From contig NZ_CANMTQ010000004.1 in the NCBI RefSeq assembly GCF_947500835.1, positions 248,001 to 312,000 on the forward strand: 64,000 nucleotides of DNA, in the 5' to 3' direction. The translations under genes were made by a program, and so were the position numbers. Within the stretch, counting starts at the first letter, position 1, and each line of letters opens with the position of its first letter. The notes under the pieces are model-generated. The model saw nothing but the letters and a program-made list of their open reading frames with translations. It was not told the origin of the DNA and did not search any database. Of this stretch, positions 18,005-27,666 are shown one piece after another. This DNA is from an uncultured Halomonas sp. Lineage in GTDB: Bacteria > Pseudomonadota > Gammaproteobacteria > Pseudomonadales > Halomonadaceae.

Positions 18005-19885
18005 TTGCTTCGGAACTGCCTCTTGTCCTCGCCCCATGCTCAATCCTACGCTTCTGCCGGCAACGGCTCTCTAACCGGTTTCTTCAGTGTCTTTCGTTAT
18101 AGCCGCCGCGCCCTCGGGCTGGTGTGGGACACCTCCCGCGGCCTGACTCTTGGCCTCGCGATCTGCACGCTAGTGGCGGGCATATTGCCCGCGGTAGCCG
18201 CCTGGGTCGGCAAGCTGATCGTCGATGCGGTGGTGGCGGCCATGGCGATCCACGGCCAGGCTGACGGCCCACTGGAATTTGCCACGCTCTGGCCGGTGCT
18301 GCGCTACGTGGCCCTGGAAGCGTTGGTGATTGCCCTGATCGCCCTTGCCCAGCGCGGTCTCTCAGCCCAGCAATCCCTGTTGCGCGCGCTGCTCGGTCAG
18401 AAGGTCAACATCATGATCCTCGAGAAGGCCGGCACTTTGTCACTTTCCCAGTTCGAAGACTCGGAATTCTACGACAAGCTGACCCGCGCCCGGCGCGAGG
18501 CCTCGACCCGGCCGCTGGCACTGGTCACCAAGACTTTCGGCCTGCTGCAGAACGCTATTTCACTTGCCAGCTTCGCCGTGCTGCTGGTGCAGTTCTCGCC
18601 CTGGGCGCTGCTGATTCTGTTGATCGGTGCCCTGCCGGTGTTCGTTTCTGAGGCCAAGTTCTCCGGCGACGCCTTCCGCCTGTTTCGCTGGCGCTCACCG
18701 CAAACCCGCATGCAGATGTACCTGGAGACGGTGCTGGCCCGGGAAGACAGCATCAAGGAGGTCAAGCTGTTCGGCCTGGAGCCGCTGTTCCTGAAGCGCT
18801 ATCGCGATATCTTCGAGGGCCTCTACGCCGAGGACCGGCGCCTGACGATCCGCCGCGACACCTGGGGATTCCTGCTTGGCCTGCTGGGCACGCTGGCCTT
18901 CTACGGCGCCTACGGCTGGGTGGTGATCGAAACCATCGGCGGACGCCTGACCCTGGGCGACATGACCATGTACCTGATGGTCTTCAAGCAGGGGCAATCC
19001 GCGCTTTCGGCTAGCCTTACCGCCATCAGCGGCATGTACGAGGATAATCTGTATCTGTCCAATCTGTATGAATATCTGGAGCAGCCGGTCGCCCCCTCGA
19101 CAGGCACGCTCACCACGGGCGCCCTGCCCGGCGACGGCATTCGTTTCGAGCAGGTCAGCTTTACCTATCCTGGCACTCAGACGCCGGTGCTGCAGAATAT
19201 CGATCTGCATCTTCGCCCCGGCGAGAGCCTGGCGCTGGTGGGTCAGAACGGCTCCGGCAAGACCACGTTGATCAAATTGCTGACCCGGCTTTACGATCCC
19301 AGCGAGGGGCGGATTCTGCTCGACGGCAGCGACTTGAAGGAGTGGGATGACGCCACCCTGCGTCGCAGGATTGGGGTGATCTTTCAGGATTTCGAACGCT
19401 ATCAACTACAGGTAGGCGAAAACCTTGGCGTCGGCGATGTCGCCGCCTTCACGGATACCCAGCGCTGGGAGCGTGCCGCCCGCCAGGGCATGGCAAACGA
19501 TTTCATCGAGCGCATGGAACATGGCTACCACACTCAGCTCGGGCGCTGGTTCAAAAACGGCCAGGAGCTTTCCGGGGGCCAATGGCAGAAGGTTGCCCTG
19601 GCCCGAGCCTACATGCGCGAAGAAGCGGACATTCTGGTGCTGGACGAACCCACCGCCGCCATGGACGCCGCCGCCGAGGCCCAGGTATTCGAACAGTTCC
19701 GCCGCCATGCCCGGGAGCGCATGACGCTTTTGATTTCGCATCGTTTTTCCACGGTGCGTGCAGCCGACCAGATCGTGGTCATCGACGGTGGCCGCATCAT
19801 CGAGCACGGCTCTCATGAAACGCTGCTCGCCCAGGAGGGACGCTATGCACAGCTATTCAGGATGCAGGCGGCGGGGTATAAGTGA
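18005..19885 (+). CDS. ABC exporter, fused membrane and ATPase domains
   Basis: About 626 residues: an N-terminal six-helix membrane domain (to about residue 340) and a C-terminal ATPase with Walker A GQNGSGKTT near residue 414, signature LSGGQWQKVALARAY, Walker B ILVLDEPTAAMD and switch His in ISHRFS. Substrate is unknown; the half-transporter would work as a homodimer. The start is uncertain: no ATG precedes the conserved part, and a TTG at 18005 or 18023 must serve. A possible promoter, TTGAAA and TATACT with a long 19-base spacer, lies at 17964-17994. Confidence 0.87.
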   Translation: MLRNCLLSSPHAQSYASAGNGSLTGFFSVFRYSRRALGLVWDTSRGLTLGLAICTLVAGILPAVAAWVGKLIVDAVVAAMAIHGQADGPLEFATLWPVLRYVALEALVIALIALAQRGLSAQQSLLRALLGQKVNIMILEKAGTLSLSQFEDSEFYDKLTRARREASTRPLALVTKTFGLLQNAISLASFAVLLVQFSPWALLILLIGALPVFVSEAKFSGDAFRLFRWRSPQTRMQMYLETVLAREDSIKEVKLFGLEPLFLKRYRDIFEGLYAEDRRLTIRRDTWGFLLGLLGTLAFYGAYGWVVIETIGGRLTLGDMTMYLMVFKQGQSALSASLTAISGMYEDNLYLSNLYEYLEQPVAPSTGTLTTGALPGDGIRFEQVSFTYPGTQTPVLQNIDLHLRPGESLALVGQNGSGKTTLIKLLTRLYDPSEGRILLDGSDLKEWDDATLRRRIGVIFQDFERYQLQVGENLGVGDVAAFTDTQRWERAARQGMANDFIERMEHGYHTQLGRWFKNGQELSGGQWQKVALARAYMREEADILVLDEPTAAMDAAAEAQVFEQFRRHARERMTLLISHRFSTVRAADQIVVIDGGRIIEHGSHETLLAQEGRYAQLFRMQAAGYK

Positions 19886-19940
19886 GCATGCCAGCGTTGA
19901 TCGTCATGGCTACATACCAGGCTATGTAAAAGCCACTACA

Positions 19941-19974
19941 CTGAAGTCCTCGATATTCATTCCGAGGACTTCAG
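19941..19974 (+). promoter_or_regulatory. Perfect hairpin masking the ribosome binding site of the GFA gene
   Basis: CTGAAGTCCTCG (19941-19952) and CGAGGACTTCAG (19963-19974) are exact reverse complements around a ten-base loop. The right arm contains the only Shine-Dalgarno-like sequence (GAGGA, 19964-19968) for the ATG at 19976. No T-run follows, so it is not a simple terminator. It could be a translational switch or a DNA operator. Confidence 0.65.
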
Positions 19975-19975
19975 T

Positions 19976-20404
19976 ATGTCAACGACTCACGAATGCCGAG
20001 GCAGTTGTCTATGTGGCGCGGTAGATCTGACCTTCACGATCACCAATCACCAGGTCGATGCCTGCCATTGCAATATGTGTCGTAAATGGGGTGGTGGCCC
20101 TTTGTTTGCGGTTGAGGCGGATCACGGCCTACGCATCGATGGCGAAGAAAATGTCACGATCTATGCCTCTTCGGACTGGGCGGAGCGCGGTTTCTGTCGC
20201 CGATGCGGTACTCACCTCTTCTATCGACTCAAACAAGGCGGTCACTATGCAATCCCGGCAGGGCTGATCGATGGCAATTTACCCTGGATTTTCGAGCAGC
20301 AGATATTCATCGACGAAAAACCCGACTTCTACGATTTCGCCAATTCGACCCGAAACATGACCGGTCAGGAAGTCTTCGAGGCCTTCGGCGCTGCATCGGA
20401 ATAA
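19976..20404 (+). CDS. GFA/CENP-V family zinc protein
   Basis: The 142-residue protein has the zinc-binding cysteine pattern of the GFA family: CLCGAV near residue 11, CHCNMCRKW near residue 30 and CRRCGTH in the middle. The founding member was thought to activate formaldehyde with glutathione, but most homologues have no proven activity. The start is fixed by the ATG two bases after the hairpin. It lies between an ABC transporter and a peroxiredoxin, all on the plus strand but with gaps of about 100 bases. Confidence 0.88.
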   Translation: MSTTHECRGSCLCGAVDLTFTITNHQVDACHCNMCRKWGGGPLFAVEADHGLRIDGEENVTIYASSDWAERGFCRRCGTHLFYRLKQGGHYAIPAGLIDGNLPWIFEQQIFIDEKPDFYDFANSTRNMTGQEVFEAFGAASE

Positions 20405-20514
20405 TGCCTGGCGAATATTTACTCCTTGGGTTCTTCCGCCTATCCACTTGCCCAGCGCTGTCTGCGCGCTCATCATCGACGGGCAATTTTGCCCATTCTA
20501 GAAAGGACGCACCC

Positions 20515-20991
20515 ATGACCATTTCCGTAGGCGACAAGATTCCCGACGTCACCCTCAAGACCAACGGCGCCAATGGGCCGGAAGACATTTCCACCGGTGA
20601 ACTCTTTGCCGGCAAGCGGGTAGTGCTGTTCGCGGTACCCGGCGCCTTCACTCCCGGCTGCTCGAACACTCACATGCCCGGCTTCGTGATCAAGGCGGAC
20701 GACATTCTCGCCAAGGGCATCGACACCATCGCCTGCATGGCGGTGAACGACGCCTTTGTAATGGACGCCTGGCAGAAGGATCAGAACGCGCAGCAGATCA
20801 AGATGCTCGCCGATGGCAATGCGGAATTCACCCAGGCGCTGGGCCTGGAACTGGACGCCACCGGCGGCGGCATGGGCATTCGCAGCAAGCGCTTTGCGCT
20901 GATCGCCAACGACGGCGTGGTGGAATATCTCGGCGTGGACGCCAAGGGAGTTGAGGAAAGCAGTGCCGATACGGTGCTGGAGCAACTCTGA
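20515..20991 (+). CDS. Peroxiredoxin, Prx5/AhpE-like
   Basis: The 158-residue thioredoxin-fold protein reduces hydrogen peroxide and organic peroxides. The peroxidatic Cys lies in GAFTPGCSNTHMPGF near residue 48, and a second Cys occurs in IACMAVND. No glutaredoxin domain is fused, unlike some Prx5 proteins, so an external thiol donor is needed. A good ribosome binding site (AAAGGA) precedes the ATG. It stands as a single gene. Confidence 0.92.
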   Translation: MTISVGDKIPDVTLKTNGANGPEDISTGELFAGKRVVLFAVPGAFTPGCSNTHMPGFVIKADDILAKGIDTIACMAVNDAFVMDAWQKDQNAQQIKMLADGNAEFTQALGLELDATGGGMGIRSKRFALIANDGVVEYLGVDAKGVEESSADTVLEQL

Positions 20992-21054
20992 AAAGTGTCA
21001 TGAAAAGAACCTAGCCGACTCGCTCGGCTGGGTTCCTGAATCAAGTAAATCGCC

Positions 21055-21900
21055 ATGACCACCACCGTCTTTTTCGCTGTTATCGGTGCAGCACTATTGC
21101 ATGCGGTATGGAATGCATTGGTCAAAGGCGGCGCCGATGTGCGGGTGAGCATGGGCGCGGTCATACTAGGCAACGTCCCTCTTGCTTTGGTGATCATGCC
21201 TTTCGTGCCGCTGCCTGCGCCGGAAAGCATTCCTTTCCTGATTGCAGGGCTTGTCCTGCATATGGGTTATCAGCTGTTCCTGCTGCAATCCTACCGCCTG
21301 GGCGATCTCACCCAGGTCTACCCGATCGCGCGGGGCTCAGCGCCCCTGATCGTTGCGCTGTTTTCCGTAATCGTTCTAGGAGTTTATCTGACCCTGATTG
21401 AGCTCATGGCGATCGTCGTGATCGGTGCGGGAATCTTGAGCCTTTCGCTGGTTCGTCGTGCAGACGGTCTACGCAATGGACACGCGGCTTGGCTGGCCTT
21501 GATCACCGGCGGCTTCATCGCATCCTATTCGCTAGTGGACGGCATGGGGGCGCGTCACGCCGGCACATCGCTGGGTTATTACTGCTGGCTGGCGGTTGGC
21601 AACGGCATCGCCATGGCGCTCTACCTGATGACCACCTCACCCAATGCGCTGTGTGATATCGCCGGAAAAGGCCGAAAGACGTTCGTGATCGGCGGCAGCG
21701 CGGCATTTGTCGCCTATGCGCTGGTGACCTGGGCGTTCACTCAGGCCCCTATCGCGCTGGTCACGGCACTGCGCGAGACGAGCATCGTATTTGCGCTATT
21801 GATCGGCGTGTTCTTTTTGAAGGAGCGCCTTGACCTGGGCAAGGTTTTCTCGACCATGACAACGCTCCTGGGCGTGGTGTTGCTGCGCTATTTCAAATAG
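21055..21900 (+). CDS. EamA/DMT-family transporter
   Basis: The 281-residue protein has ten predicted helices in two halves, starting MTTTVFFAVIGAALLHAVWNALVKGG and with the second-half motif ALRETSIVFALLIGVFFLKERL typical of EamA proteins. Likely an inner-membrane exporter of a small metabolite, substrate unknown. It is unrelated in detail to the EamA gene at 4.9 kb. It ends 32 bases before a convergent small gene. Confidence 0.87.
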   Translation: MTTTVFFAVIGAALLHAVWNALVKGGADVRVSMGAVILGNVPLALVIMPFVPLPAPESIPFLIAGLVLHMGYQLFLLQSYRLGDLTQVYPIARGSAPLIVALFSVIVLGVYLTLIELMAIVVIGAGILSLSLVRRADGLRNGHAAWLALITGGFIASYSLVDGMGARHAGTSLGYYCWLAVGNGIAMALYLMTTSPNALCDIAGKGRKTFVIGGSAAFVAYALVTWAFTQAPIALVTALRETSIVFALLIGVFFLKERLDLGKVFSTMTTLLGVVLLRYFK

Positions 21901-21932
21901 CCGAACGTGCAAGCGAGAAAACGCGCAGACTG

Positions 21933-22169
21933 CTATAAACCTTTCCTTGCCCTGGCAATAGCGGAATCAATGGCTGACCTAGCCTGAGGGCTGTTTTTCC
22001 AACAGGTTGTTCTCAGCATCGATGCGACCATTTCTGCAATTTCACTAGATTGATACCTTGCCAGTTCATCAAATGAATCAATGCCGATCTCTTCAAAGCG
22101 CTTAATGACAGTAGGGCCGACACCCTTCACTTCCAGTAGCGCGGCTTTTTCCTTCTCATCAAATGGCAT
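21933..22169 (-). CDS. Small helix-hairpin-helix protein
   Basis: The 78-residue protein has a helix-hairpin-helix motif LLEVKGVGPTVIKRFEEIGIDSFDEL, which usually binds DNA backbone non-specifically. No enzymatic domain is attached. Its start overlaps the end of the VOC gene by 11 bases, so the two are probably co-transcribed. The function is unknown. Confidence 0.75.
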   Translation of the reverse strand: MPFDEKEKAALLEVKGVGPTVIKRFEEIGIDSFDELARYQSSEIAEMVASMLRTTCWKNSPQARSAIDSAIARARKGL

Positions 22170-22536
22170 TTCTTGCCCCTTCTTCCCCGAACATGATTCG
22201 ATGACCTTCGGGTGTTGCTACTCCAAACTCACGCATTCCCCAAGGTTTATCCGACAGCGCTTGAAATATATCGACGCCCCGCACTTGGTAGCTGCGGTAG
22301 AGATCGGCTATTCCATCGCAATTGACGTAGGCGAAATAGGCGTGATCTTTAGTATCCCGCGCAGGCATTTCATCGGGACAGTGCCCCAGCATCACATGAA
22401 AACTCCCGAGGCTGACGAATGACCAGCCGTCTACGCGAAATCGAACGGAAAAGCCAAGCTTGTCGACAAAATAAGCCTCGATACCCGCTAGACCATTCAC
22501 CGCCAGAACATGCTGGGTTGTTTTTATTTCGAACAT
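22159..22536 (-). CDS. VOC-superfamily (glyoxalase/bleomycin-resistance fold) protein
   Basis: The 125-residue protein shows the beta-alpha-beta-beta-beta pattern of the VOC fold, with VLAVNGLAGIEAYFVDKLGFSV at the N-terminus and REFGVATPEGHRIMFGEE at the C-terminus. Proteins of this size bind and sequester drugs or act as metal-dependent lyases; the substrate cannot be read from the sequence. It is the first gene of a two-gene unit with the helix-hairpin-helix gene. Confidence 0.85.
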   Translation of the reverse strand: MFEIKTTQHVLAVNGLAGIEAYFVDKLGFSVRFRVDGWSFVSLGSFHVMLGHCPDEMPARDTKDHAYFAYVNCDGIADLYRSYQVRGVDIFQALSDKPWGMREFGVATPEGHRIMFGEEGARNAI

Positions 22537-22581
22537 CAGAGCTCTCTATCTAACGTCAGGACAAAGCACCCAGACATGGAC

Positions 22582-22947
22582 TCAGGGCTCCATTTTAATC
22601 GCAACCCGGAAATACTGAGGCGTTACCGTGCGCTTTATCTGTTTCACCAGTATCTGGTAGGCATGCTGATCGGAAGGAACATGCGGGAACTTCTGGGGAT
22701 CCATCGGGTCCTGAAGCAAGGCGCTGATATTGTCATCTTCAAGCACCTGCAATGAAACCTGCCGATCGGCCTCGGTAATCAGTTGATAACAAAGCGTTTG
22801 CTCCGGCAGGATCATATCGGCGATGACGGTGGAGTCCGCTTCAGGCTCGAAGTCGATTGGGGTGCAATCATCCTGGGCCAGCACTGGACCACCTAGGATG
22901 AGAAAAAGTGCGGGCAGTATCGGCCCATGGAATCGACGCTTGCTCAT
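22582..22947 (-). CDS. Small secreted hypothetical protein
   Basis: The 121-residue product starts with a signal peptide (MSKRRFHGPILPALFLILGGPVLAQ) and the mature part is acidic with two cysteines (DDCTPIDFEPE and QTLCYQL) that could form one disulphide in the periplasm. I do not recognise a family. It stands alone between the VOC gene and the low-GC island gene. Confidence 0.65.
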   Translation of the reverse strand: MSKRRFHGPILPALFLILGGPVLAQDDCTPIDFEPEADSTVIADMILPEQTLCYQLITEADRQVSLQVLEDDNISALLQDPMDPQKFPHVPSDQHAYQILVKQIKRTVTPQYFRVAIKMEP

Positions 22948-23216
22948 TTGGGGTACCCATCCGATCTATGTGATCATATTCTATACCGATTCTGGCAACG
23001 CCTACTCCATCGGCTACAGTGAAAAGCATCCTCCAGTCTACGAAACCTGTAAAAAATAAAGGATAAGCCCAAGGCCGTGCCGCACAATCGCTAGCGTCGT
23101 GCTAGCCTGAACTCGGGGTCAATTACCAATAAGAGCTACTGCACCATGCCAAACTCAGTAAGGTGCAGCAGCTCCTCGATATGATCATCAAAAATTCTAC
23201 ACGCAGAAATTCACGC

Positions 23217-24635
23217 TCAGAATTTGAGGCCCCGCTTTTTCAATGATTTATTAATCTCTATTTTTACAGAATGAGGAGTGATTATTTTAATAATGTTAGC
23301 AACCTTGTTTTCAGGATTGATCGGAATAGAAAGAAGTTTCGGGTCAACCTGACGGATGACATTGATCTGCGCAGTACCGGTTTTTCTGTATTCGGGGCTG
23401 TATTCAAGCAATAGCTTCATGACCCAAAAAGAGTTAGCGATATCAAGTCTTTTCAATCCTTGATAATCGCTATAAAAATGGTGTGCGGCCCCAAAAGACC
23501 CAATCCTTTGATCGAGGTAAAATCTATCTCGCCAATCCATATCCAAGGCCAGCTTTTCGTCCAAGGATTCAATATAGCAATTAATCGCGTCGTACCAATC
23601 ATCCGATCTTGCAGCGCTATTCAGCGGACGAAGTATCTCATGAGCATCTTTGGGCTTTCCTGAAGACAACTTAGGCCAATAATAACATCTTCCCACCTCA
23701 AACCCGGCACCATGTAATACTACATCGCCAGAAGCAAAACAATTTTCGCCTATCCCCAAAATATAACCGTTGTTTTCACCATTAATAATAAAGCCGTCGG
23801 ATGCTTCCGATAACTCATATCTTCTTTCTTCGGTATCTACGTCTGTGGGAACCCAAAATTCATGACCAAACCCTGCCAGCTTGGCTATCCTAGGCGGAAA
23901 TTTAAAATCCTTCTTTGGCAGTTTCTTGTATTTATTAGTATAGGTTTTAAAATTACTTCCTGTGTTCTTGGCGATAGCCAACAAGACGCGAGTGTCCAAT
24001 CCTGCCGTCAGTGACAACCATGTATTTTCATGGTTGCTTTTGCATTGAGACATAGCGTTGGTCAAGGACTGTATCAAATCGGGGCCGGTTTCCAGGTCTG
24101 GCGCCTGGGGACTTATGACTCCTGTTATTGGCTCGATAGCTCTTTGAGGGAGCAGGCGGTATACCTCTTTTCGCGTCGTGTACGGTGCTGGAACCCAGTC
24201 AATGCCGCTCCTATGAACGACGTTCCATTCAATGCGCTTGGTCTCTTTGCCAATATATTTACCGAGTATAGAAGGCGAGCTGGAGATCCATACACAGCCC
24301 TCTATCTCTCTATAGAAAAGACTCATCAGACCCGATGCATCGGAAATACATCGCCCAGATGTAAAGGCTGCCCACCGCCCCGACAGGAATGCTGCCTCCC
24401 GGTCTATGGTTGCCATGCTGTTCCTGCCGAGAATACTGACAGGGTCTTCATTCAATACTGAAACAGCGAAACCAAACAGGGCGAAGGCATTACCATCAGA
24501 CAACTGACTAAAGATAACATCGGAATCGTTCGAATAGGATAAAACAACGCCTCCACCTAAGCTTATGTTTCTCCAGCCGTATTTTTCAAATACTGGCACA
24601 GGTCCGATGACGAAATTATTTTTTGCGTTTAACAT
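23217..24635 (-). CDS. Asparagine-synthase-like protein in a low-GC segment
   Basis: The 472-residue protein resembles the B-type asparagine synthetase layout: an N-terminal part like the glutaminase fold (GRWAAFTSGRCISDASGLMSLFYRE) and a C-terminal ATP-pyrophosphatase part with LSLTAGLDTRVLLAIA in place of the usual SGGxDS loop. The second residue is Leu, not the catalytic Cys, so it cannot use glutamine as classical enzymes do. Homologues often sit in polysaccharide or secondary-metabolite loci, acting as amide-forming ligases. Base composition and codon use are clearly more A+T-rich than the neighbours, suggesting recent transfer as a lone gene. No mobile element is visible next to it. Confidence 0.7.
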   Translation of the reverse strand: MLNAKNNFVIGPVPVFEKYGWRNISLGGGVVLSYSNDSDVIFSQLSDGNAFALFGFAVSVLNEDPVSILGRNSMATIDREAAFLSGRWAAFTSGRCISDASGLMSLFYREIEGCVWISSSPSILGKYIGKETKRIEWNVVHRSGIDWVPAPYTTRKEVYRLLPQRAIEPITGVISPQAPDLETGPDLIQSLTNAMSQCKSNHENTWLSLTAGLDTRVLLAIAKNTGSNFKTYTNKYKKLPKKDFKFPPRIAKLAGFGHEFWVPTDVDTEERRYELSEASDGFIINGENNGYILGIGENCFASGDVVLHGAGFEVGRCYYWPKLSSGKPKDAHEILRPLNSAARSDDWYDAINCYIESLDEKLALDMDWRDRFYLDQRIGSFGAAHHFYSDYQGLKRLDIANSFWVMKLLLEYSPEYRKTGTAQINVIRQVDPKLLSIPINPENKVANIIKIITPHSVKIEINKSLKKRGLKF

Positions 24636-24792
24636 GCCTTACACTCTGATCAGCGCTTTTGACGGGTAGCATAATCAAAAGCCTGTAGCGGCAAATGCAA
24701 AAAAACCCTTAAAAAAAAAGCCTATTCTTTGCACTGAAAGTAATCGGCAAGCCGCATCAGATTGCTACTTCTTGCAGGATAAAAGCCATTTC

Positions 24793-26571
24793 TTATTGCC
24801 GGGTCTTGGTCAAGGGTTCTGGCAGAATGCGCTCGACCGTTGCGTTGCGATCCGGCGCACCGCGCCCAGCGATCGTCTGACTATCCAATAACGCTTGGTC
24901 ACGAGAACGCACCCTCTCGATGATGTCCTTGGCATCCGCGTCGCAATAACCGAGTGCGGTAAGAGCATGAGCACCAATACAAAAAGCGCCATCAATCGTT
25001 TCCCGCACCGCATTCTTCACATCCATGTTGATGAGCTTGATCGCGTGAATGCGATCGTAGGCACGGGCCAGTATGTCCAGATGACCGAAATCTCGCTGCA
25101 CCAGTGCCACGATCCGATCACAGGCGTCCGGGTCGTCGACGCATACGATGACCAGCCGCGCTTCCATCGCGCCTGCTGCGTGGAGCACATCGCGGCGCGC
25201 GCCGTCACCAAAATGCACGCGAGAACCGAAGCGCCCCGCCTCATGCACCCGCTCCGCGTCGTTGTCGATGATGGTGACGGACAGGCGCTCCGCCAATAGT
25301 GGCTGGGCGACGATCTGACCAAAGCGGCCGAAACCGACGATCAGCACCGCGCCACCCGCATCGCTGAAATCTTCATCGATGGATGTGGACTTGCTGGCAC
25401 TGAAAAGCCAGCCATCGACCCGATCGAGCACGGAAGACGCCGCCATGGACAGCGTGACGATGGCTACCAGAATGGAAGCGGTTTCGTTATCGAACAACGC
25501 AGCGGAAGCCGCTGCCGAGAACAGTACGAAACCGAATTCGCCGTGTTGCGCCAGGGCCAGGGCCGTGCGCGCCGATGTCTCATGACTTGACCGGAACAGT
25601 CTTGAGACCAGATAGATTGCAAGCCCCTTCAACGTCATGAAAAGCACTACCGCGACCAGAATCAGCACTGCGTTATTCATCACGCTGTTCAGGTCTAGCG
25701 ACAATCCCACGGCGATGAAGAACAGACCCAGAAACAGGCCGCGAAACGGCTCGATATCGGCTTCGACTTCATGGCGATAAGACGACTCCGCCAGCATGAC
25801 GCCGGCGATGAACGCCCCCATCGCGTAGGACATGCCGGCAAGATCCATAAGTAGCCCGGACGCAATGACCACCCCCAGGGCGCTGGCGGTCATGATCTCC
25901 GGCATCCGGAGACGAGCCAGTATGCGAAACATGGGCTCGAGTGCAAAACGACCGACCGCAATCAGTAACCCGATGGCCAGAATGCCGATGCCGACAGCCA
26001 GAAGATTGTGGGCAAGACTCATCTCTTCGCCGGTGGGGGAAAGCAGCTGAACCAGCAACAACAGGGGAACGATCGCCAGGTCTTCGAACAGCAGCACCGA
26101 AAAGGAGACCTGTCCATATTCACTGCCCCGCTCGCCTTTCTCATCCAGCACCTGAACCACCAGCGCCGTGGACGAAAGCGCAAGGCCCAGGCCGATGATC
26201 AGGCTGGCCTGCCAACTCAACCCGAACAACAGCGGTGGTATGGCCAGCACCGCGCCACAGGCCAGTACCTTGACCAGGCCGCGGCCGAAAATCGTGCCGC
26301 GCAGCTCCCACAATCGTGCCGGCCTGAACTCGAGACCGATCACGAACAGAAACAACACAATGCCGAACTCGGCGAAATGCAGCAGCTCCTCCGGGTGCTC
26401 TGACAAACTGAAGGGCAGCACCAGCGCCGCCGCAATGCCCGCCACCAGATAGCCAATGATCGAACCGAGCCCAAATCGACGAAACAACGGCACGAAGATA
26501 CAGGCCATCACGATCAGCCCGAGGGCTTCCCAAAAACGCAGTTCCAGGGCGGTGGGGTCAAAGCTCGGCAC
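24793..26571 (-). CDS. CPA2-family cation:proton antiporter (KefB/KefC-like) with TrkA-N domain
   Basis: The 592-residue protein has about twelve helices with the CPA2 phrases SIIGYLVAGI, FGIVLFLFVIGLEF and the C-terminal NAD-binding RCK domain beginning AVLIVGFGRFGQIVAQPLL. KefB/C-type systems let potassium out in exchange for protons under electrophile stress or during osmoadaptation; no glutathione-binding partner gene (KefF/G) is nearby. A GTG start at 26571 is used because AAAGGAG precedes it by six bases. It is a single transcription unit next to a divergently placed LysR gene. Confidence 0.9.
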   Translation of the reverse strand: MPSFDPTALELRFWEALGLIVMACIFVPLFRRFGLGSIIGYLVAGIAAALVLPFSLSEHPEELLHFAEFGIVLFLFVIGLEFRPARLWELRGTIFGRGLVKVLACGAVLAIPPLLFGLSWQASLIIGLGLALSSTALVVQVLDEKGERGSEYGQVSFSVLLFEDLAIVPLLLLVQLLSPTGEEMSLAHNLLAVGIGILAIGLLIAVGRFALEPMFRILARLRMPEIMTASALGVVIASGLLMDLAGMSYAMGAFIAGVMLAESSYRHEVEADIEPFRGLFLGLFFIAVGLSLDLNSVMNNAVLILVAVVLFMTLKGLAIYLVSRLFRSSHETSARTALALAQHGEFGFVLFSAAASAALFDNETASILVAIVTLSMAASSVLDRVDGWLFSASKSTSIDEDFSDAGGAVLIVGFGRFGQIVAQPLLAERLSVTIIDNDAERVHEAGRFGSRVHFGDGARRDVLHAAGAMEARLVIVCVDDPDACDRIVALVQRDFGHLDILARAYDRIHAIKLINMDVKNAVRETIDGAFCIGAHALTALGYCDADAKDIIERVRSRDQALLDSQTIAGRGAPDRNATVERILPEPLTKTRQ

Positions 26572-26674
26572 GGGCGGCTCCTTTAGTTCGATCGTTATTG
26601 CTAAGCCATAACGCTGCTATTGCTCACTCAGGGATAGTGACCGCCTCCAACAGCAGTGACCAGAAAAAACGACG

Positions 26675-27562
26675 TCACGTACCGCATGTAGAGCTACCCA
26701 ACGCCGCCCCGAGCGCTTCCAGCACCCATTTGGCTCTCGCCGAAAGCGGCCATTCGGCCCGGTGCAATAGCCACAGCGTATCCACTACTTTTGGCTCGCC
26801 CGGTACTACCCGTATTGCCTCGGGATGGGCAAACGCCTCGCGGGCAAACTGCGGTAATACGGTGAACCCTAGCTCTAGGGCCACCGGCTCCAAAATCAAC
26901 CCGATCTGGTTGGTAAAACCATGACACGGCAGGCTGCGTACTCCGGGGAAACCCGGGAAGCGGCGGCTCAACAAGCGCGTGGCCATCTCTTGACCGTCGG
27001 GGTGATCGATGAATCCCAACCGCTCCAGATCGGCCCAGCCGTCTACACGAGCCAGGGCCGGCACTACCAGCTCCAACGCCTCCTGAGCGAATATCGATAC
27101 CGTCAGCCGCGGATCATCCTGCGCCAAGCTCACGATTCCGAGCTCAAAATGATTTCCGAGCACCGCCTCGACCACCTCGCGGGTCGGCGCGAAGCGGTGG
27201 CGGATGCTCAGCTGCGGCGAGGCGCGTTGCAGCTCAAGCAAGCGCGGGTAAAGGGCGAGACCAATACTGCCCGGCGTTATCAGGCTCACTTCCCCTCTCT
27301 GGTCATCGTCTCCTGTCAGGCGCTGCTGCAAGCGCTGATCGGCGGCGTCCATTTCAAGGCCGTATTCGCGCAACGCATGCCCGGCTGGGGTCAGCTCCAC
27401 CCGCCGGGGATAGCGGATGAACAAGGGACCTATTATCTCTTCGAGGCGCTTGATGTGTTGACTGACAGCGGCTTGAGTCAGATTCAATCGCTCGGCGGTA
27501 CGAGTGAAATTGCCGAGCTCCACCAACGTCATGAAGGTGCGTAGCCACTGCGGATTGATCAT
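26675..27562 (-). CDS. LysR-family regulator
   Basis: The 295-residue protein has the LysR winged helix-turn-helix at residues 1-60 (FTRTAERLNLTQAAVSQHIKRLEE) and a periplasmic-binding-protein-like effector domain. It is transcribed away from the VOC gene that starts at 27667, with only 104 bases between them, so it probably controls that gene and itself. The effector is unknown. Confidence 0.92.
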   Translation of the reverse strand: MINPQWLRTFMTLVELGNFTRTAERLNLTQAAVSQHIKRLEEIIGPLFIRYPRRVELTPAGHALREYGLEMDAADQRLQQRLTGDDDQRGEVSLITPGSIGLALYPRLLELQRASPQLSIRHRFAPTREVVEAVLGNHFELGIVSLAQDDPRLTVSIFAQEALELVVPALARVDGWADLERLGFIDHPDGQEMATRLLSRRFPGFPGVRSLPCHGFTNQIGLILEPVALELGFTVLPQFAREAFAHPEAIRVVPGEPKVVDTLWLLHRAEWPLSARAKWVLEALGAALGSSTCGT

Positions 27563-27666
27563 AAGGAAACTTTATCGCCAGCATAATCGTAGGATAGTTT
27601 TTATTATGGTCGCGGCGGCCTAGCATGGCGAGCACAGCAATTCATTCCCAGGCAGGAGTACTTGTC

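Noticed and set aside
18695-19405. 236-residue frame opposite the ABC transporter
   Set aside because: Codon-position shadow of the ATPase domain; no independent support.
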